NCBI GenBank assembly: GCA_947649215.1
Contig: CANSQW010000005.1
Coordinates: 1-18,999, forward strand
Reading direction: 5' to 3'
Source: an uncultured bacterium
GTDB lineage: Bacteria > Actinomycetota > Coriobacteriia > Coriobacteriales > Eggerthellaceae
Length of the DNA stretch: 18,999 nucleotides
This document shows, in pieces, positions 1 to 6,513 of this stretch. The first letter of the stretch is position 1; each line of letters opens with the position of its first letter. The position numbers and the translations under genes are program-made. Below the pieces are notes generated by a model. It saw only the letters and a program-made list of their open reading frames with translations. It ran no database searches and was not told the DNA's origin.

Positions 1-1
1 C

Positions 2-352
2 AACAGCGCGTACTGGACCGGCGCCCCCTACCTGGGCCTCGGCCGCGCCGCCGCCACCATGACCCAGAACGCCGAGCGGCGCATGCGGGTGACCGACGGG
101 CAAGTGACCGACGACCTCGATCCGCACCAGATGGCTGCGGAGGACCTCATGCTTGGGATGCGCCTGGCTGCGGGCGTGGGCGACGAGACGGTGACGCGCG
201 CGTCCGCCCTCATCCCCGACGCGCTTGACGCCTTCCGCGAGCTGGAGGCCCTCGGCCTCGTGCGCCACGCCGAGGGCCGCTGGCGACCCACGGATCGCGG
301 CTGGCTCTGCGGCAACGAGCTCTACGGGCGCCTGCTCGACCTGGCGCCGTAG
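2..352 (+). CDS. hemW: HemW-like radical SAM protein, C-terminal part (partial, 5' end outside window)
   Basis: The open frame runs in from the left edge and ends at TAG 350-352, giving about 116 C-terminal residues. It begins NSAYWTGAPYLGLGRAAATM, which resembles the YW....YLGLG.GAHS stretch of the HemW / oxygen-independent coproporphyrinogen oxidase-like family. It then runs into a small helical domain ending in a winged-helix-like tail (ALGLVRHAEGRWRPTDRGWL), where HemW proteins have their C-terminal domain. HemW is known as a haem chaperone related to HemN. The radical SAM cysteine motif would lie upstream, outside the window, so catalytic integrity cannot be judged. The usual His-Ser after the glycine motif reads Ala-Thr here. 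The internal ATG at 59 is not taken as the start because conserved sequence precedes it. Confidence 0.72.
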   Translation, partial: NSAYWTGAPYLGLGRAAATMTQNAERRMRVTDGQVTDDLDPHQMAAEDLMLGMRLAAGVGDETVTRASALIPDALDAFRELEALGLVRHAEGRWRPTDRGWLCGNELYGRLLDLAP

Positions 353-365
353 GGGAGCGCCGGCT

Positions 366-381
366 CCTGCGCGCACGCAGG
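366..381 (+). terminator. hairpin after hemW (weak terminator candidate)
   Basis: CCTGCG (366-371) and CGCAGG (376-381) form a perfect 6-bp stem with a 4-nt loop, 13 nt after the hemW stop. No T-run follows, so intrinsic termination is uncertain. Confidence 0.3.
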
Positions 382-390
382 GCGCACGAG

Positions 391-396
391 TATAAT
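391..396 (+). promoter_or_regulatory. putative -10 box for the flavodoxin operon
   Basis: A perfect TATAAT lies at 391-396, 37 nt before the ATG at 434. It stands out in GC-rich DNA and sits in the only gap before the operon. No good -35 hexamer is visible at 16-18 nt, so this is a partial promoter call. Confidence 0.45.
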
Positions 397-433
397 GGCT
401 GGTAACGAGAGACGTTCCGGAAAGGGGAGAGAC

Positions 434-976
434 ATGGCGAAGAAGATCCTGGTGGTGCACGGAAGCCCCCGCCTGAAGGGAAACTCGGCCCTGCTGGCCG
501 ATGAGTTCACCCGCGGCGCCGAGGCTGCCGGGCACGAGGTGACGCGCATCGAGGCAGGCCGGGCGCGCATCGGCGGCTGCCTGGCCTGCGAGTACTGCTT
601 CAGCCATGAGGGCGCCTGCTGCCAGCAAGACGACATGCAGGACTTCTATCCGCTGCTGCACGAAGCCGACGTCATCGTCTGGGCCACGCCGCTGTACTGC
701 TACAACTACCCGGCGCAGCTGCGCGCCTTCCAGGATCGCATGTTCTGCGGCATCGCCAAGCCCTTCGGCATCAAGCAGACGGGGCTTCTGCTGTGCTTCG
801 AGGACAAGGACGAGACGCGCGCCGAGCCGTTGCTCGACGTATTCCGCGTGAACACGGCCTACTGCGGCCAGGAGAGCATCGGCGAGGTCGTCGTGAAATC
901 CGTCTACGAGGCCGGTGCCATCGCCGGCAACCCCGGCCTTCAGGAGGCCTACGACCTGGGAGCCTCCCTTGCCTAG
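434..976 (+). CDS. flavodoxin-fold NAD(P)H-dependent oxidoreductase
   Basis: The protein has 180 residues. The N-terminus has the FMN-phosphate-binding loop of flavodoxin-like and NADPH-dependent FMN reductases (KKILVVHGSPRLKGNSALLA, residues 3-22). It is followed by a cysteine-rich segment (GCLACEYC...GACCQQDDM) and VIVWATPLYCYNYPAQLRAFQDRM, typical of the iron-sulfur flavoprotein / multimeric flavodoxin WrbA-like group. The cysteines suggest a possible metal cluster or redox role, which is inference. The start chosen is ATG 434, preceded by AAGGGGAG at 423-430. An upstream in-frame ATG at 395 overlaps the TATAAT box and lacks a ribosome site. The stop overlaps the next gene, so the two are probably translationally coupled. 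The physiological substrate is unknown. Confidence 0.82.
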   Translation: MAKKILVVHGSPRLKGNSALLADEFTRGAEAAGHEVTRIEAGRARIGGCLACEYCFSHEGACCQQDDMQDFYPLLHEADVIVWATPLYCYNYPAQLRAFQDRMFCGIAKPFGIKQTGLLLCFEDKDETRAEPLLDVFRVNTAYCGQESIGEVVVKSVYEAGAIAGNPGLQEAYDLGASLA

Positions 977-1442
977 CGTCGCTCACCATCCCGTCCGCAT
1001 CCTCTTCGTCTGCCATGGCAACATCTGCCGCTCGCCTATGGCCGAGTTCGTCCTGCGCGATCTCGCCACGTCCCGCGGGGCAGGCGAGCGCCTTGTCGTG
1101 GCCTCGGCAGCCACGAGCGCCGAGGAGCTCGGCAACCCCGTGCACCCGGGCACGCGGCGCATCCTAGCCGCGCACGGCATCTCCTGCGAGGGTAAGACGG
1201 CCCGCCGCCTGCGCGCCGACGACTACGACGCGTGGGACCTCATCATCGGCATGGACGACGCCAACATCCGCAACATGGAGCGCCTGTTCGGCGGCGATAA
1301 GGCGGGCAAGGTGCATAAGCTGCTCGAGTACGCCGGCAGCGAGCGGGACATCGCCGACCCCTGGTACACCGGCGATTTCCAGGCCACCTACGATGACGTT
1401 CGCGACGGCTGCGAGGGCCTTCTGGCCTTCCTGCGCCTCTGA
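969..1442 (+). CDS. low-molecular-weight protein tyrosine phosphatase
   Basis: The protein has 157 residues, the usual LMW-PTP length. The P-loop CHGNICRS spans residues 15-22, with nucleophile Cys15 and phosphate-binding Arg21. The general-acid loop reads DPWYTG at residues 130-135, with Asp130 expected to protonate the leaving group. Isoleucine at the fifth P-loop position favours tyrosine phosphatase over the YwlE-type arginine phosphatase, which has Thr there. The start chosen is TTG 969, with GGGAG at 958-962 six nt upstream; it overlaps the previous stop codon (974-976) by 8 bp. The ATG at 915 would add an Arg/Pro-rich tail deep inside the upstream gene and is less likely. It is the second gene of an operon with the flavodoxin and the gene at 1463. 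LMW-PTPs dephosphorylate tyrosine-phosphorylated proteins, often those of polysaccharide export; no such genes are near. Confidence 0.88.
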   Translation: MPSVAHHPVRILFVCHGNICRSPMAEFVLRDLATSRGAGERLVVASAATSAEELGNPVHPGTRRILAAHGISCEGKTARRLRADDYDAWDLIIGMDDANIRNMERLFGGDKAGKVHKLLEYAGSERDIADPWYTGDFQATYDDVRDGCEGLLAFLRL

Positions 1443-1462
1443 CGCAGGCTAAGGAGGATGTG

Positions 1463-2455
1463 ATGCCCGAGCTTGGCGGAGAGATAACCTCGCTTGTGGG
1501 AGACTTCGGCCCCGAGGCGGCGCGGAAGATGCGCATTGCCTCGTACCGGGCCGCGTTCGCCCAGGCCGTGCGCCATGTCTGGCGCCATGACCCACTCGCT
1601 GCCGACTACGTGCTCGCCCATGTGAACGGCTTCTACATCCACAAGGACGACGCACCGCGCAAGAGCGCCTTCCGTGACCGCGACCACATTCTGTGCACCG
1701 TCTACGCCGATGACGGAACCATCCGCTCAGATATAGACGCCCGCCAGGAGCTGCTGCGCCTCGCGCTTGCGCGGGAGGGCATCCACTACGATGAGCTGCG
1801 CATCCTGCCGTCGAAGTTCGATATGCGCACGAGGCATCCGTATCCCGAGGCCGCCGAGCGCATTGCGCGTGTCATGCGCGGAGAGCTACCCGAAGGAGGC
1901 GTGCGCGCGGCCGATGAGCGACCTGATCCGCCTTCGGTCGCCACGGTGGAAGACGCCATGAGTCGGCTGGATGACCCGCGCCTAGCCGCGCGGCTGCGCG
2001 AGGCGATGCTCGCCGGCGTGACGAATGGCGCGGCGGCGGGGGCAGGAAGCGCACGCAGCGCATCTTCGGCGCCCTCGCGTGAGGCCCATGAGCTTCAAAG
2101 GCTCAAGCGGGCGTTCTGCCAGGTGTTCGGCGAGGAGGCCGAGACGCTGCTCGAATCCGTGCGTGGAGCGGCGCTCGAGCCCGTGCGATGGGAGAACGAC
2201 CGGCAGCGCCGCGAGGGGCGCGACCGCTGGTGGTGCCATCTCTACGCCGACGATCCGCGCCTTCTTCGTGCGGTCATCGAGCACGACGAGGAGCTGCGTG
2301 CCCACGCGCGCGACCTGGGCCTGCGCATCCAAGCCATTCAGCTGCATGAGTCCTTTGACGCCATTCGAAACGCGCACGCCTTCCCAAGAGCAGGTTATCC
2401 CATTCCGCTCGGGACGATAGCTCCAAGCGCCGATCTGCTCAATGAAGAAGGCTAG
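1463..2455 (+). CDS. hypothetical protein with an internal tandem duplication
   Basis: The protein has 330 residues and belongs to no family I can name with confidence. Residues about 75-128 (HILCTVYADDGTIRSDIDAR ... SKFDMRTRHPYP) and 257-308 (WCHLYADDPRLLRAVIEHD ... ESFDAIRNAHAFP) align with each other: C-x-(V/L)-Y-A-D-D, then D/E-rich helix, I-x-x-x-S/E-x-F-D, then HP/HA-F/Y-P. The similarity appears to extend upstream to about 29-74 and 213-256. A low-complexity Ala/Gly/Ser linker (about 187-206) separates the halves. The YADD...ELL...L.I pattern faintly recalls the DUF721/DciA C-terminal motif, but this is weak. No signal peptide or TM is seen. Start ATG 1463 has AAGGAGG at 1451-1457; GTG at 1460 is too close to that site. 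It follows the phosphatase by 20 nt. Confidence 0.75.
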   Translation: MPELGGEITSLVGDFGPEAARKMRIASYRAAFAQAVRHVWRHDPLAADYVLAHVNGFYIHKDDAPRKSAFRDRDHILCTVYADDGTIRSDIDARQELLRLALAREGIHYDELRILPSKFDMRTRHPYPEAAERIARVMRGELPEGGVRAADERPDPPSVATVEDAMSRLDDPRLAARLREAMLAGVTNGAAAGAGSARSASSAPSREAHELQRLKRAFCQVFGEEAETLLESVRGAALEPVRWENDRQRREGRDRWWCHLYADDPRLLRAVIEHDEELRAHARDLGLRIQAIQLHESFDAIRNAHAFPRAGYPIPLGTIAPSADLLNEEG

Positions 2456-2546
2456 CCGAGCGGTTTCCCTGCGGTCGCGTAGCCAATCTGTTACCGCCTT
2501 CGAGAAGGCTGGGGAGAGGTGCGGCGGCAGAATCTGCGTACGATAA

Positions 2547-2575
2547 CCTGCTAGTGACGGCAGGCTGTCTTTTTT
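2547..2575 (+). terminator. rho-independent terminator of the left host operon
   Basis: CCTGC (2547-2551) and GCAGG (2560-2564) pair over an 8-nt loop. A T-rich tract with six consecutive T follows at 2570-2575. It lies about 90 nt after the hypothetical gene and immediately before the left att repeat. It should stop host transcription from entering the prophage antisense. Confidence 0.65.
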
Positions 2576-2579
2576 GCCA

Positions 2580-2609
2580 CAGGTTTACATAACATATAGT
2601 TCTGTTAAA
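2580..2609 (+). other. left attachment site (dif-like, hybrid)
   Basis: The 19-bp repeat copy is 2580-2598. Read as a dif site in inverted orientation it contains a XerD arm GGTTTACATAA (2582-2592; reverse complement TTATGTAAACC, close to known XerD arms), a central CATATA (2593-2598) and a divergent XerC arm GTTCTGTTAAA (2599-2609). The XerD arm lies on the host side and the XerC arm on the phage side, so the poor XerC arm would come from attP. The outer hexamers GGTTTA and TAAACC (2582-2587, 2606-2611) are inverted repeats, as in dif-type sites. Confidence 0.8.
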
Positions 2610-2611
2610 CC

Positions 2612-2639
2612 GGCGTTCATAACGTGTAAAGCTACGAAC
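2612..2639 (+). other. secondary Xer-like site inside the prophage end
   Basis: GGCGTTCATAA (2612-2622) matches the XerD arm of the left att site at 8 of 11 positions, in the same orientation and exactly 30 bp further in. The following 6-bp spacer and 11-bp arm are poor matches. It may be an accessory recombinase site of attP, as filamentous phages such as CTXphi carry paired dif-like sites. This could also be chance. Confidence 0.35.
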
Positions 2640-2658
2640 CAAGAGGGAAGAACCTCGA

Positions 2659-3474
2659 TCAAATAACTGCGAAAAGCTCCCTGCGCACTGTTCGGGACTT
2701 TCCGTCTGCCGTCACTATAAGCCTGGAGGTATCCGAAAGGGGAGTGACGCCCTCAGCGTTCCGGAATTCCTCATAATCCATCCACAACATATGGGACTTC
2801 ACAGGGCGACGCACACCACGGGAGCAGTTATAGAGCCTGATTCCGCTCTCATAGTTCGCCAGGCGGGCACCCTTCTTCGAGGTCGCCCTATCGTCGGTCA
2901 GATAGGCGCACAGGTAGTTGCCTAAGTTGTTGATGTCGTTCGAAAACCCCTGGACGTTGACGAAGCCATGGCCCCAGGCGTCGCGCACAGGGTGATCGTC
3001 ATCAGTGTTGGCCATGAAGGGAGCCGGGCCGGGAAAGAACAGGACGCAGTGCATATGCCATGCGCCGCGCGCTTGGCGTTCCTTAACATAAAGGTACTCG
3101 AAGGCGCCGAAGCGGCGCTTCATGTTGCGGACGAACTTCTGCATGTCCTCGCGTATGCGCGCGTTGTCGGTCATGTTGGCCGCATAGGTAAGGGTAACGT
3201 AGCGCACCTGGTCGGGCTGGTCGAAGTTGCAGTTAATGAGCATCTTCAGGCGATTGAAGGACTTCCGCACGCTCTCCAGGTTGTCACCCTTGAAAACCGA
3301 GCGCTCCCGATAGGGGCGGAACTCCTCGGTGCTGGGGACGTAATAGAACCACTCATTGACCCTCACGGCACGGGCGGAGATCGGCGGCATGAAGGGGCAG
3401 TGGGTCACCTGGACGGTGTTGCGGCAGTCCGCCACGGCTATATAGCGGGCGTAGGAAACAGGCTCGTCGGTCAC
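2659..3474 (-). CDS. HUH-endonuclease rolling-circle replication initiator
   Basis: The protein has 271 residues. Rep motif I is RYVTLTY (91-97). The metal-binding HUH motif is WHMHCVLFF (H140, H142). This is followed by AWGHGFVNVQ (166-175) and motif III NYLCAYLTDD (186-195), with Tyr187 and Tyr191 as candidate nicking residues. Downstream SKKGARL...YNCSRGVRRP (199-224) is the Y..SRG.k.P tail of phage Rep proteins. Rep nicks the double-stranded origin and starts rolling-circle synthesis of the phage genome. The lysine common in motif III (YxxKY) is Ala190 here, which is odd. The start is GTG 3474 with a GGGAGAGG-like site 7 nt upstream. It is the last phage gene in transcription order, separated from Zot by a 210-nt structured region, so it may have its own promoter. 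Its stop is about 50 bp from the left att site. Confidence 0.88.
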   Translation of the reverse strand: MTDEPVSYARYIAVADCRNTVQVTHCPFMPPISARAVRVNEWFYYVPSTEEFRPYRERSVFKGDNLESVRKSFNRLKMLINCNFDQPDQVRYVTLTYAANMTDNARIREDMQKFVRNMKRRFGAFEYLYVKERQARGAWHMHCVLFFPGPAPFMANTDDDHPVRDAWGHGFVNVQGFSNDINNLGNYLCAYLTDDRATSKKGARLANYESGIRLYNCSRGVRRPVKSHMLWMDYEEFRNAEGVTPLSDTSRLIVTADGKSRTVRRELFAVI

Positions 3475-3684
3475 GTTCGCACCTCTCCCGGGCAGCGCCC
3501 CTAGCGGGGCGATGTCCGCATTGTGTCAGTATAATCAAGTTAAGGGGAAGGCCCTCCCGCCCGAAAGGGATAGGACGCGGGCCAAGCCCGCCGACCGGCC
3601 CCACGAGCCAGCGACAGGCGAGAATCGGCAGTGAGGAGGGGAGGGCGGCGGCATCGGTCGCGGGTCCCCCGAACCCCGCGACCG
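3475..3684 (-). other. phage intergenic region: candidate replication origin / packaging signal
   Basis: This is the only long non-coding stretch inside the prophage (210 nt). It contains two perfect inverted repeats: 3655-3664 with 3675-3684, and GCGGGC/GCCCGC at 3577-3582 and 3586-3591 with a 3-nt loop. In filamentous phages the intergenic region near the rep gene carries the origins and packaging hairpin. Assignment of those roles here is by position and structure only. A weak - strand -10-like TATACT occurs around 3528-3533 upstream of rep. Confidence 0.5.
3655..3684 (-). repeat. 10-bp perfect inverted repeat after zot
   Basis: CGGTCGCGGG (3655-3664) and CCCGCGACCG (3675-3684) pair over a 10-nt loop. 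The stem abuts the zot stop codon (3685-3687). There is no T-run on either strand, so it is more likely a packaging or origin hairpin, or an mRNA 3'-end stabiliser, than an intrinsic terminator. Confidence 0.6.
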
Positions 3685-4302
3685 CTACGCGCCGCCCGGA
3701 GCGATCTCGAAGGCGTTATAGCTGTCGTAGAGGCGGAAGTAGCGGCGCCGGGGGAGGTACCACGACGTTCCCACCTTCTCGTTCAGGCCGTAGTAGTAGG
3801 AGACAGAGCAGAACAGGCGACCGCCGAAGGGAAGGGAAAGCAGCTTGCCCTTCAGCCCGAACCTGTCCAGGCGCCGGTGCTTCTCCTCGATCTCCACCAG
3901 GCAACGAATCTGACGGTCTATCATCCGGTCGAACTGGGCGACCAAGACGACCTTATAGCCCATGTGCCGGTGCTGGCTGAAGAAGCTGACCCACTCCATG
4001 CGCTGCGACGCCGACCAGCTGCGCGCGTTGAAAACCAGCTGGGCCTCGTCGATGACGAGCAGGATGGAATCCTCGCGCACGGAGCGGCCATCCCAGTAGG
4101 AAGCGGCGAAACCCCGCAGCCAGGACGGCGTGAGGAGGTCGTTCGGCCGGAAGGAGAAGAACTCACGATAGCCCCGCGTCTTGGGGTTGATGTCGAAATT
4201 GGCCACCACGGGCAGCCGCTTGAAGCGAAGCGTATCGTAGATAAGCCTGGCGACGTGAAGGGACTTCCCAGAACCCGGAGTACCGGAATAGAGATAGATC
4301 AC
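3685..4302 (-). CDS. zot: Zot-family / pI-like phage assembly ATPase
   Basis: The protein has 205 residues. It starts directly with the P-loop: MIYLYSGTPGSGKS, Walker A residues 7-14. Walker B is ILLVIDEAQ (80-88), followed by SASQRMEWVSFFSQHRHMG (97-115), a conserved Zot/pI segment, and a sensor-like strand VVLVAQFDRMID (118-129). In filamentous phages this ATPase drives extrusion of the virion through the membrane; the zonula occludens toxin name comes from the Vibrio homologue and does not imply toxicity here. There is no obvious TM segment and the protein is short for pI, which normally has a membrane span and an external domain, so it may rely on the upstream two-TM protein for anchoring (inference). 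An AGGAGGG site precedes ATG 4302. It follows the pVI-like gene by 30 nt, the usual DUF2523/pVI-zot order. Confidence 0.92.
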   Translation of the reverse strand: MIYLYSGTPGSGKSLHVARLIYDTLRFKRLPVVANFDINPKTRGYREFFSFRPNDLLTPSWLRGFAASYWDGRSVREDSILLVIDEAQLVFNARSWSASQRMEWVSFFSQHRHMGYKVVLVAQFDRMIDRQIRCLVEIEEKHRRLDRFGLKGKLLSLPFGGRLFCSVSYYYGLNEKVGTSWYLPRRRYFRLYDSYNAFEIAPGGA

Positions 4303-4332
4303 GAAAAACCCTCCTGGATCCAGAGCGGAAAA

Positions 4333-4587
4333 CTACTTGACCGAATTGACGAACTGAATGACGACCAGGGCGACGTTCACCGCGAGCATGACGCCCGCCC
4401 AGGCCGTGAGGATGGCAACGAGGTCGCCGACGGGGATGAACCAATTGAGCGCCCCCAAGGCGTTCGCCACCGGCTCAGGGACGGCCAGGGGCAAGGACGA
4501 TACATCGAGGGTGGGAAACAGCCCCAGGAGCAGCAGGACGAGCGACAGGCCCGAACCGGTGAGGAACTCGATGATCGAAGTGACCAT
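4333..4587 (-). CDS. pVI-like small membrane protein (DUF2523-like position)
   Basis: The protein has 84 residues and starts MVTSIIEFLTGSGLSLVLLL. There are two hydrophobic spans, about residues 12-27 and 55-80, joined by a segment that ends NALGALNWFIPVGDLV, a pattern common to inovirus minor coat proteins encoded just before zot. In Ff phages pVI caps the end of the virion together with pIII. The ATG (4585-4587) overlaps the stop of the adhesin gene by one base (TGATG), so translation is probably coupled. The longer frame beginning at 4809 is only an out-of-frame extension over the adhesin gene and was not used. The family is inferred from size, topology and position. Confidence 0.75.
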   Translation of the reverse strand: MVTSIIEFLTGSGLSLVLLLLGLFPTLDVSSLPLAVPEPVANALGALNWFIPVGDLVAILTAWAGVMLAVNVALVVIQFVNSVK

Positions 4588-6422
4588 CAGGCACCACCGA
4601 CCTTCGAGCCGACCACGAAGCGCGGGGAAGCGGCGAGGAGGACGAGGACGAGCGTAAGGCGGCAAACCCAGCCCGTGACGTCGGCAAAGCCCTGATAGCC
4701 GGAGAAGTCGAAGTCGAGCGGCGCGCCCATAATCTCGAAGTGGAAGGAAGGCGGAGAGGGGTCGGCCTGGACAAGGCCCAGAACCTGCTTCAGGAGCGCG
4801 GGAACGCAAAACGGGAAGGCAGAGGACAGGGCGCCGGACACGTCGGCGGCGAGGGCGGATAGGCCCGAAAAGTCGAGGTCGCCCAAGATGGCGTCCGCCA
4901 CGTCCACGGCAAGGCCGAGCCGCATCAAGTCCATGATGCCGTCCAGCTTGGCATAGAGGGCATCGAGCGCGGGGAAGTCCACGTCAACGGAAAGGGAACC
5001 CATGGCGGAGTTGATGCGGGCCAGCTTGTTATAGATAAGGGCGAGGACGGTGGCGACGGAATGCGGCCCTTCCGTAACGCCGTCCATGGGCAGGCTGGTG
5101 CGAAGCTGGTTGGCGATGATGGCCGAGACGGTGGCGACGCTGCGGCTGGCGTCCGGGTAGCCGGAGATAGAAGCGGAGGTGACGAGATTCGCAAGCTGGG
5201 CGTTGGCGTTATAGGCCTTGTTGTAGATGAGTGCGAGGACGGTTCCGACGCCATAGCTGCCCTCGGTGACGCCGGACATGGGAAGGGACGTAACGAGGTT
5301 GGCGGCGCTGATGCCGATGGCGCGAACCTTGTTGTAGGTGAGCGCGAGAATGGTGGCGACGGATTGGTAACCCTCAGTAACGCCGTCCATGGGCAGGCTG
5401 GTGCGAAGCTGATTGGCGATGATGGCCGAGACAGTGGCGACGCTGCGGCTGGCGTCCGGGTAGCCGCCAATGGAAACGGAGGTAACGAGGTTGACCAGCT
5501 GGGCGTTGACGTTGAAAAGCTTGTTGTAAACGAGCGCGGAGATAGTGGCCACCCCGTAGCTGCCTGGCGTCACATTGCTCATGGCCAGCGAGGAAACAAG
5601 GTTGGAGGTGCTGATGGCGATCTGCCGGGCCTTGTTGTAGGTAAGCGCCGAGACGGTGGCGACGCCATAGCGGCCGTCGGTAACACCGTCCATGGCGAGA
5701 CCGGTGGAAAGGTTATCCCTAAGGCGCTCGTCAAGCGAAAGCATCCCAGAATCAACAACATAGCGAATGCTGTCGAGCCTGTTATAAATATCAAGCTGAC
5801 CGCCAAGAATGGAATAAAGGTAGTTGTTCGAGGAAGCAAGCATCCCGCCAATGCCGCCGGAATAATAGCTGACAAGCTGATGCGAGCCGTTGATGGTCTG
5901 ATAGCCATAGAGCGCGGAATAGATACTCGCAAGGGTGAAATGCGTGTAATATCGCTCCGAATTAGAGGGGTTATAAGCAATGTATTGGCTAATAACGTTC
6001 GCAACCCAAACAAGCGGCGACTGCACGTTAGATCCAACGGAGCGAACGAGAGCCGGAAGGAGGTCTAGCGATCCAACTTCCGGAGGCGCCTCAACAGCTT
6101 CTTCTTCGGCTTCACCAGGCGATCGAGCTTCTTCAAGTCCCGATCCGCCCTCCTCAGGCGCTCGGCCTGCCCCTCCTGAAGTTCCTGCATCTGGCGCAGC
6201 TGCTCCGCCAGTCTCGATACCTCCTCCGGAGTATCCATCGGCACCTCCCAGAACGTCGGATAGGGGGATAGACGATACGGCGGGAGGGGGCTCTACGGCA
6301 TCAGGGGCGCGCGAAGCGTCCTCCTGATCGTCAGCATAAGCATAGCACGGCAGGGTAAAGTAGGGGAGGACGAGCGACACGGCAAGCAGAGCCGAGACGG
6401 AAAATGAGACGAAACGCCGCAT
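4587..6422 (-). CDS. pIII-like secreted minor coat / adsorption protein with tandem repeats
   Basis: The protein has 611 residues. An N-terminal signal peptide (MRRFVSFSVSALLAVSLVLP..., probable cut after AYA at residue 30) precedes an acidic Gly/Pro/Glu/Ala-rich linker (about 31-118), a Tyr/Asn/Ser-rich region (about 140-235), seven repeats of 28-37 residues (about 236-470) and a C-terminal domain ending in one TM helix (about 584-600) and a short basic tail. A signal peptide, Gly-rich linker and C-terminal anchor are the architecture of filamentous-phage pIII, which binds the receptor and releases the virion. FDFSGYQGFADVTGW just before the TM recalls the FDF segment of attachment proteins. 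Start ATG 6422 has AGGAGGTG upstream; the longer start at 6485 lacks a ribosome site and would delay the signal peptide. It lies after a terminator, so expression is probably lower than that of the coat gene. Confidence 0.8.
   Translation of the reverse strand: MRRFVSFSVSALLAVSLVLPYFTLPCYAYADDQEDASRAPDAVEPPPAVSSIPLSDVLGGADGYSGGGIETGGAAAPDAGTSGGAGRAPEEGGSGLEEARSPGEAEEEAVEAPPEVGSLDLLPALVRSVGSNVQSPLVWVANVISQYIAYNPSNSERYYTHFTLASIYSALYGYQTINGSHQLVSYYSGGIGGMLASSNNYLYSILGGQLDIYNRLDSIRYVVDSGMLSLDERLRDNLSTGLAMDGVTDGRYGVATVSALTYNKARQIAISTSNLVSSLAMSNVTPGSYGVATISALVYNKLFNVNAQLVNLVTSVSIGGYPDASRSVATVSAIIANQLRTSLPMDGVTEGYQSVATILALTYNKVRAIGISAANLVTSLPMSGVTEGSYGVGTVLALIYNKAYNANAQLANLVTSASISGYPDASRSVATVSAIIANQLRTSLPMDGVTEGPHSVATVLALIYNKLARINSAMGSLSVDVDFPALDALYAKLDGIMDLMRLGLAVDVADAILGDLDFSGLSALAADVSGALSSAFPFCVPALLKQVLGLVQADPSPPSFHFEIMGAPLDFDFSGYQGFADVTGWVCRLTLVLVLLAASPRFVVGSKVGGA
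5013..5717 (-). repeat. seven-unit protein repeat in the adhesin
   Basis: Units follow the pattern L-x-(T/S)-S-L-x-M-x-x-V-T-x-G-x-x-(S/G)-V-A-T-(V/I)-x-A-L-x-Y-N-K, alternating with a GYPDASRSVATVSAIIANQL form. Unit lengths run about 37, 37 and 28 residues, which gives a 101-residue higher-order period. They cover residues about 236-470 of the adhesin. Confidence 0.8.
5071..5466 (-). repeat. near-identical 93-bp direct repeats, 303 bp apart
   Basis: Copies at 5071-5163 and 5374-5466 differ at only a few positions and encode the block GYPDASRSVATVSAIIANQL plus RTSLPMDGVTEG twice. The offset of 303 bp is exactly 101 codons, so recombination between them would delete or add repeats in frame. 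Confidence 0.85.
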
Positions 6423-6434
6423 AAGCACCTCCTG

Positions 6435-6475
6435 AAAACAAGAAAGGCGCCGGACTGCGGGGAAGCCACGGCGCC
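6435..6475 (-). terminator. rho-independent terminator between coat and adhesin genes
   Basis: On the - strand, GGCGCCG (complement of 6469-6475) pairs with CGGCGCC (complement of 6446-6452) and is followed by TTTCTTGTTTT (complement of 6435-6445). A second hairpin, GGGCCG/CGGCCC at 6486-6491 and 6501-6506, lies between this and the coat gene stop. In Ff phages a terminator after gene VIII keeps coat mRNA far more abundant than gene III mRNA; the position here is equivalent. Confidence 0.75.
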
Positions 6476-6513
6476 CAAGGGACAAGGGCCGATCTGAGGG
6501 CGGCCCGGAAGGC

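Noticed and set aside
3685..4302. Reading Zot as a toxin gene
   Set aside because: The family name comes from the Vibrio homologue; the sequence supports only the phage-assembly ATPase domain, with no secreted C-terminal part.
3631..4695. 354-codon + strand frame over zot
   Set aside because: Antisense to the Walker-motif Zot gene; no ribosome site and no motif.
5013..5717. CRISPR-like repeat array
   Set aside because: The repeats are in-frame protein-coding units of unequal length without uniform spacers.
5061..6068. 335-codon + strand open frame across the adhesin repeats
   Set aside because: Complement of the repeat array; its repeats only mirror those of the adhesin, which has a signal peptide, ribosome site and TM.
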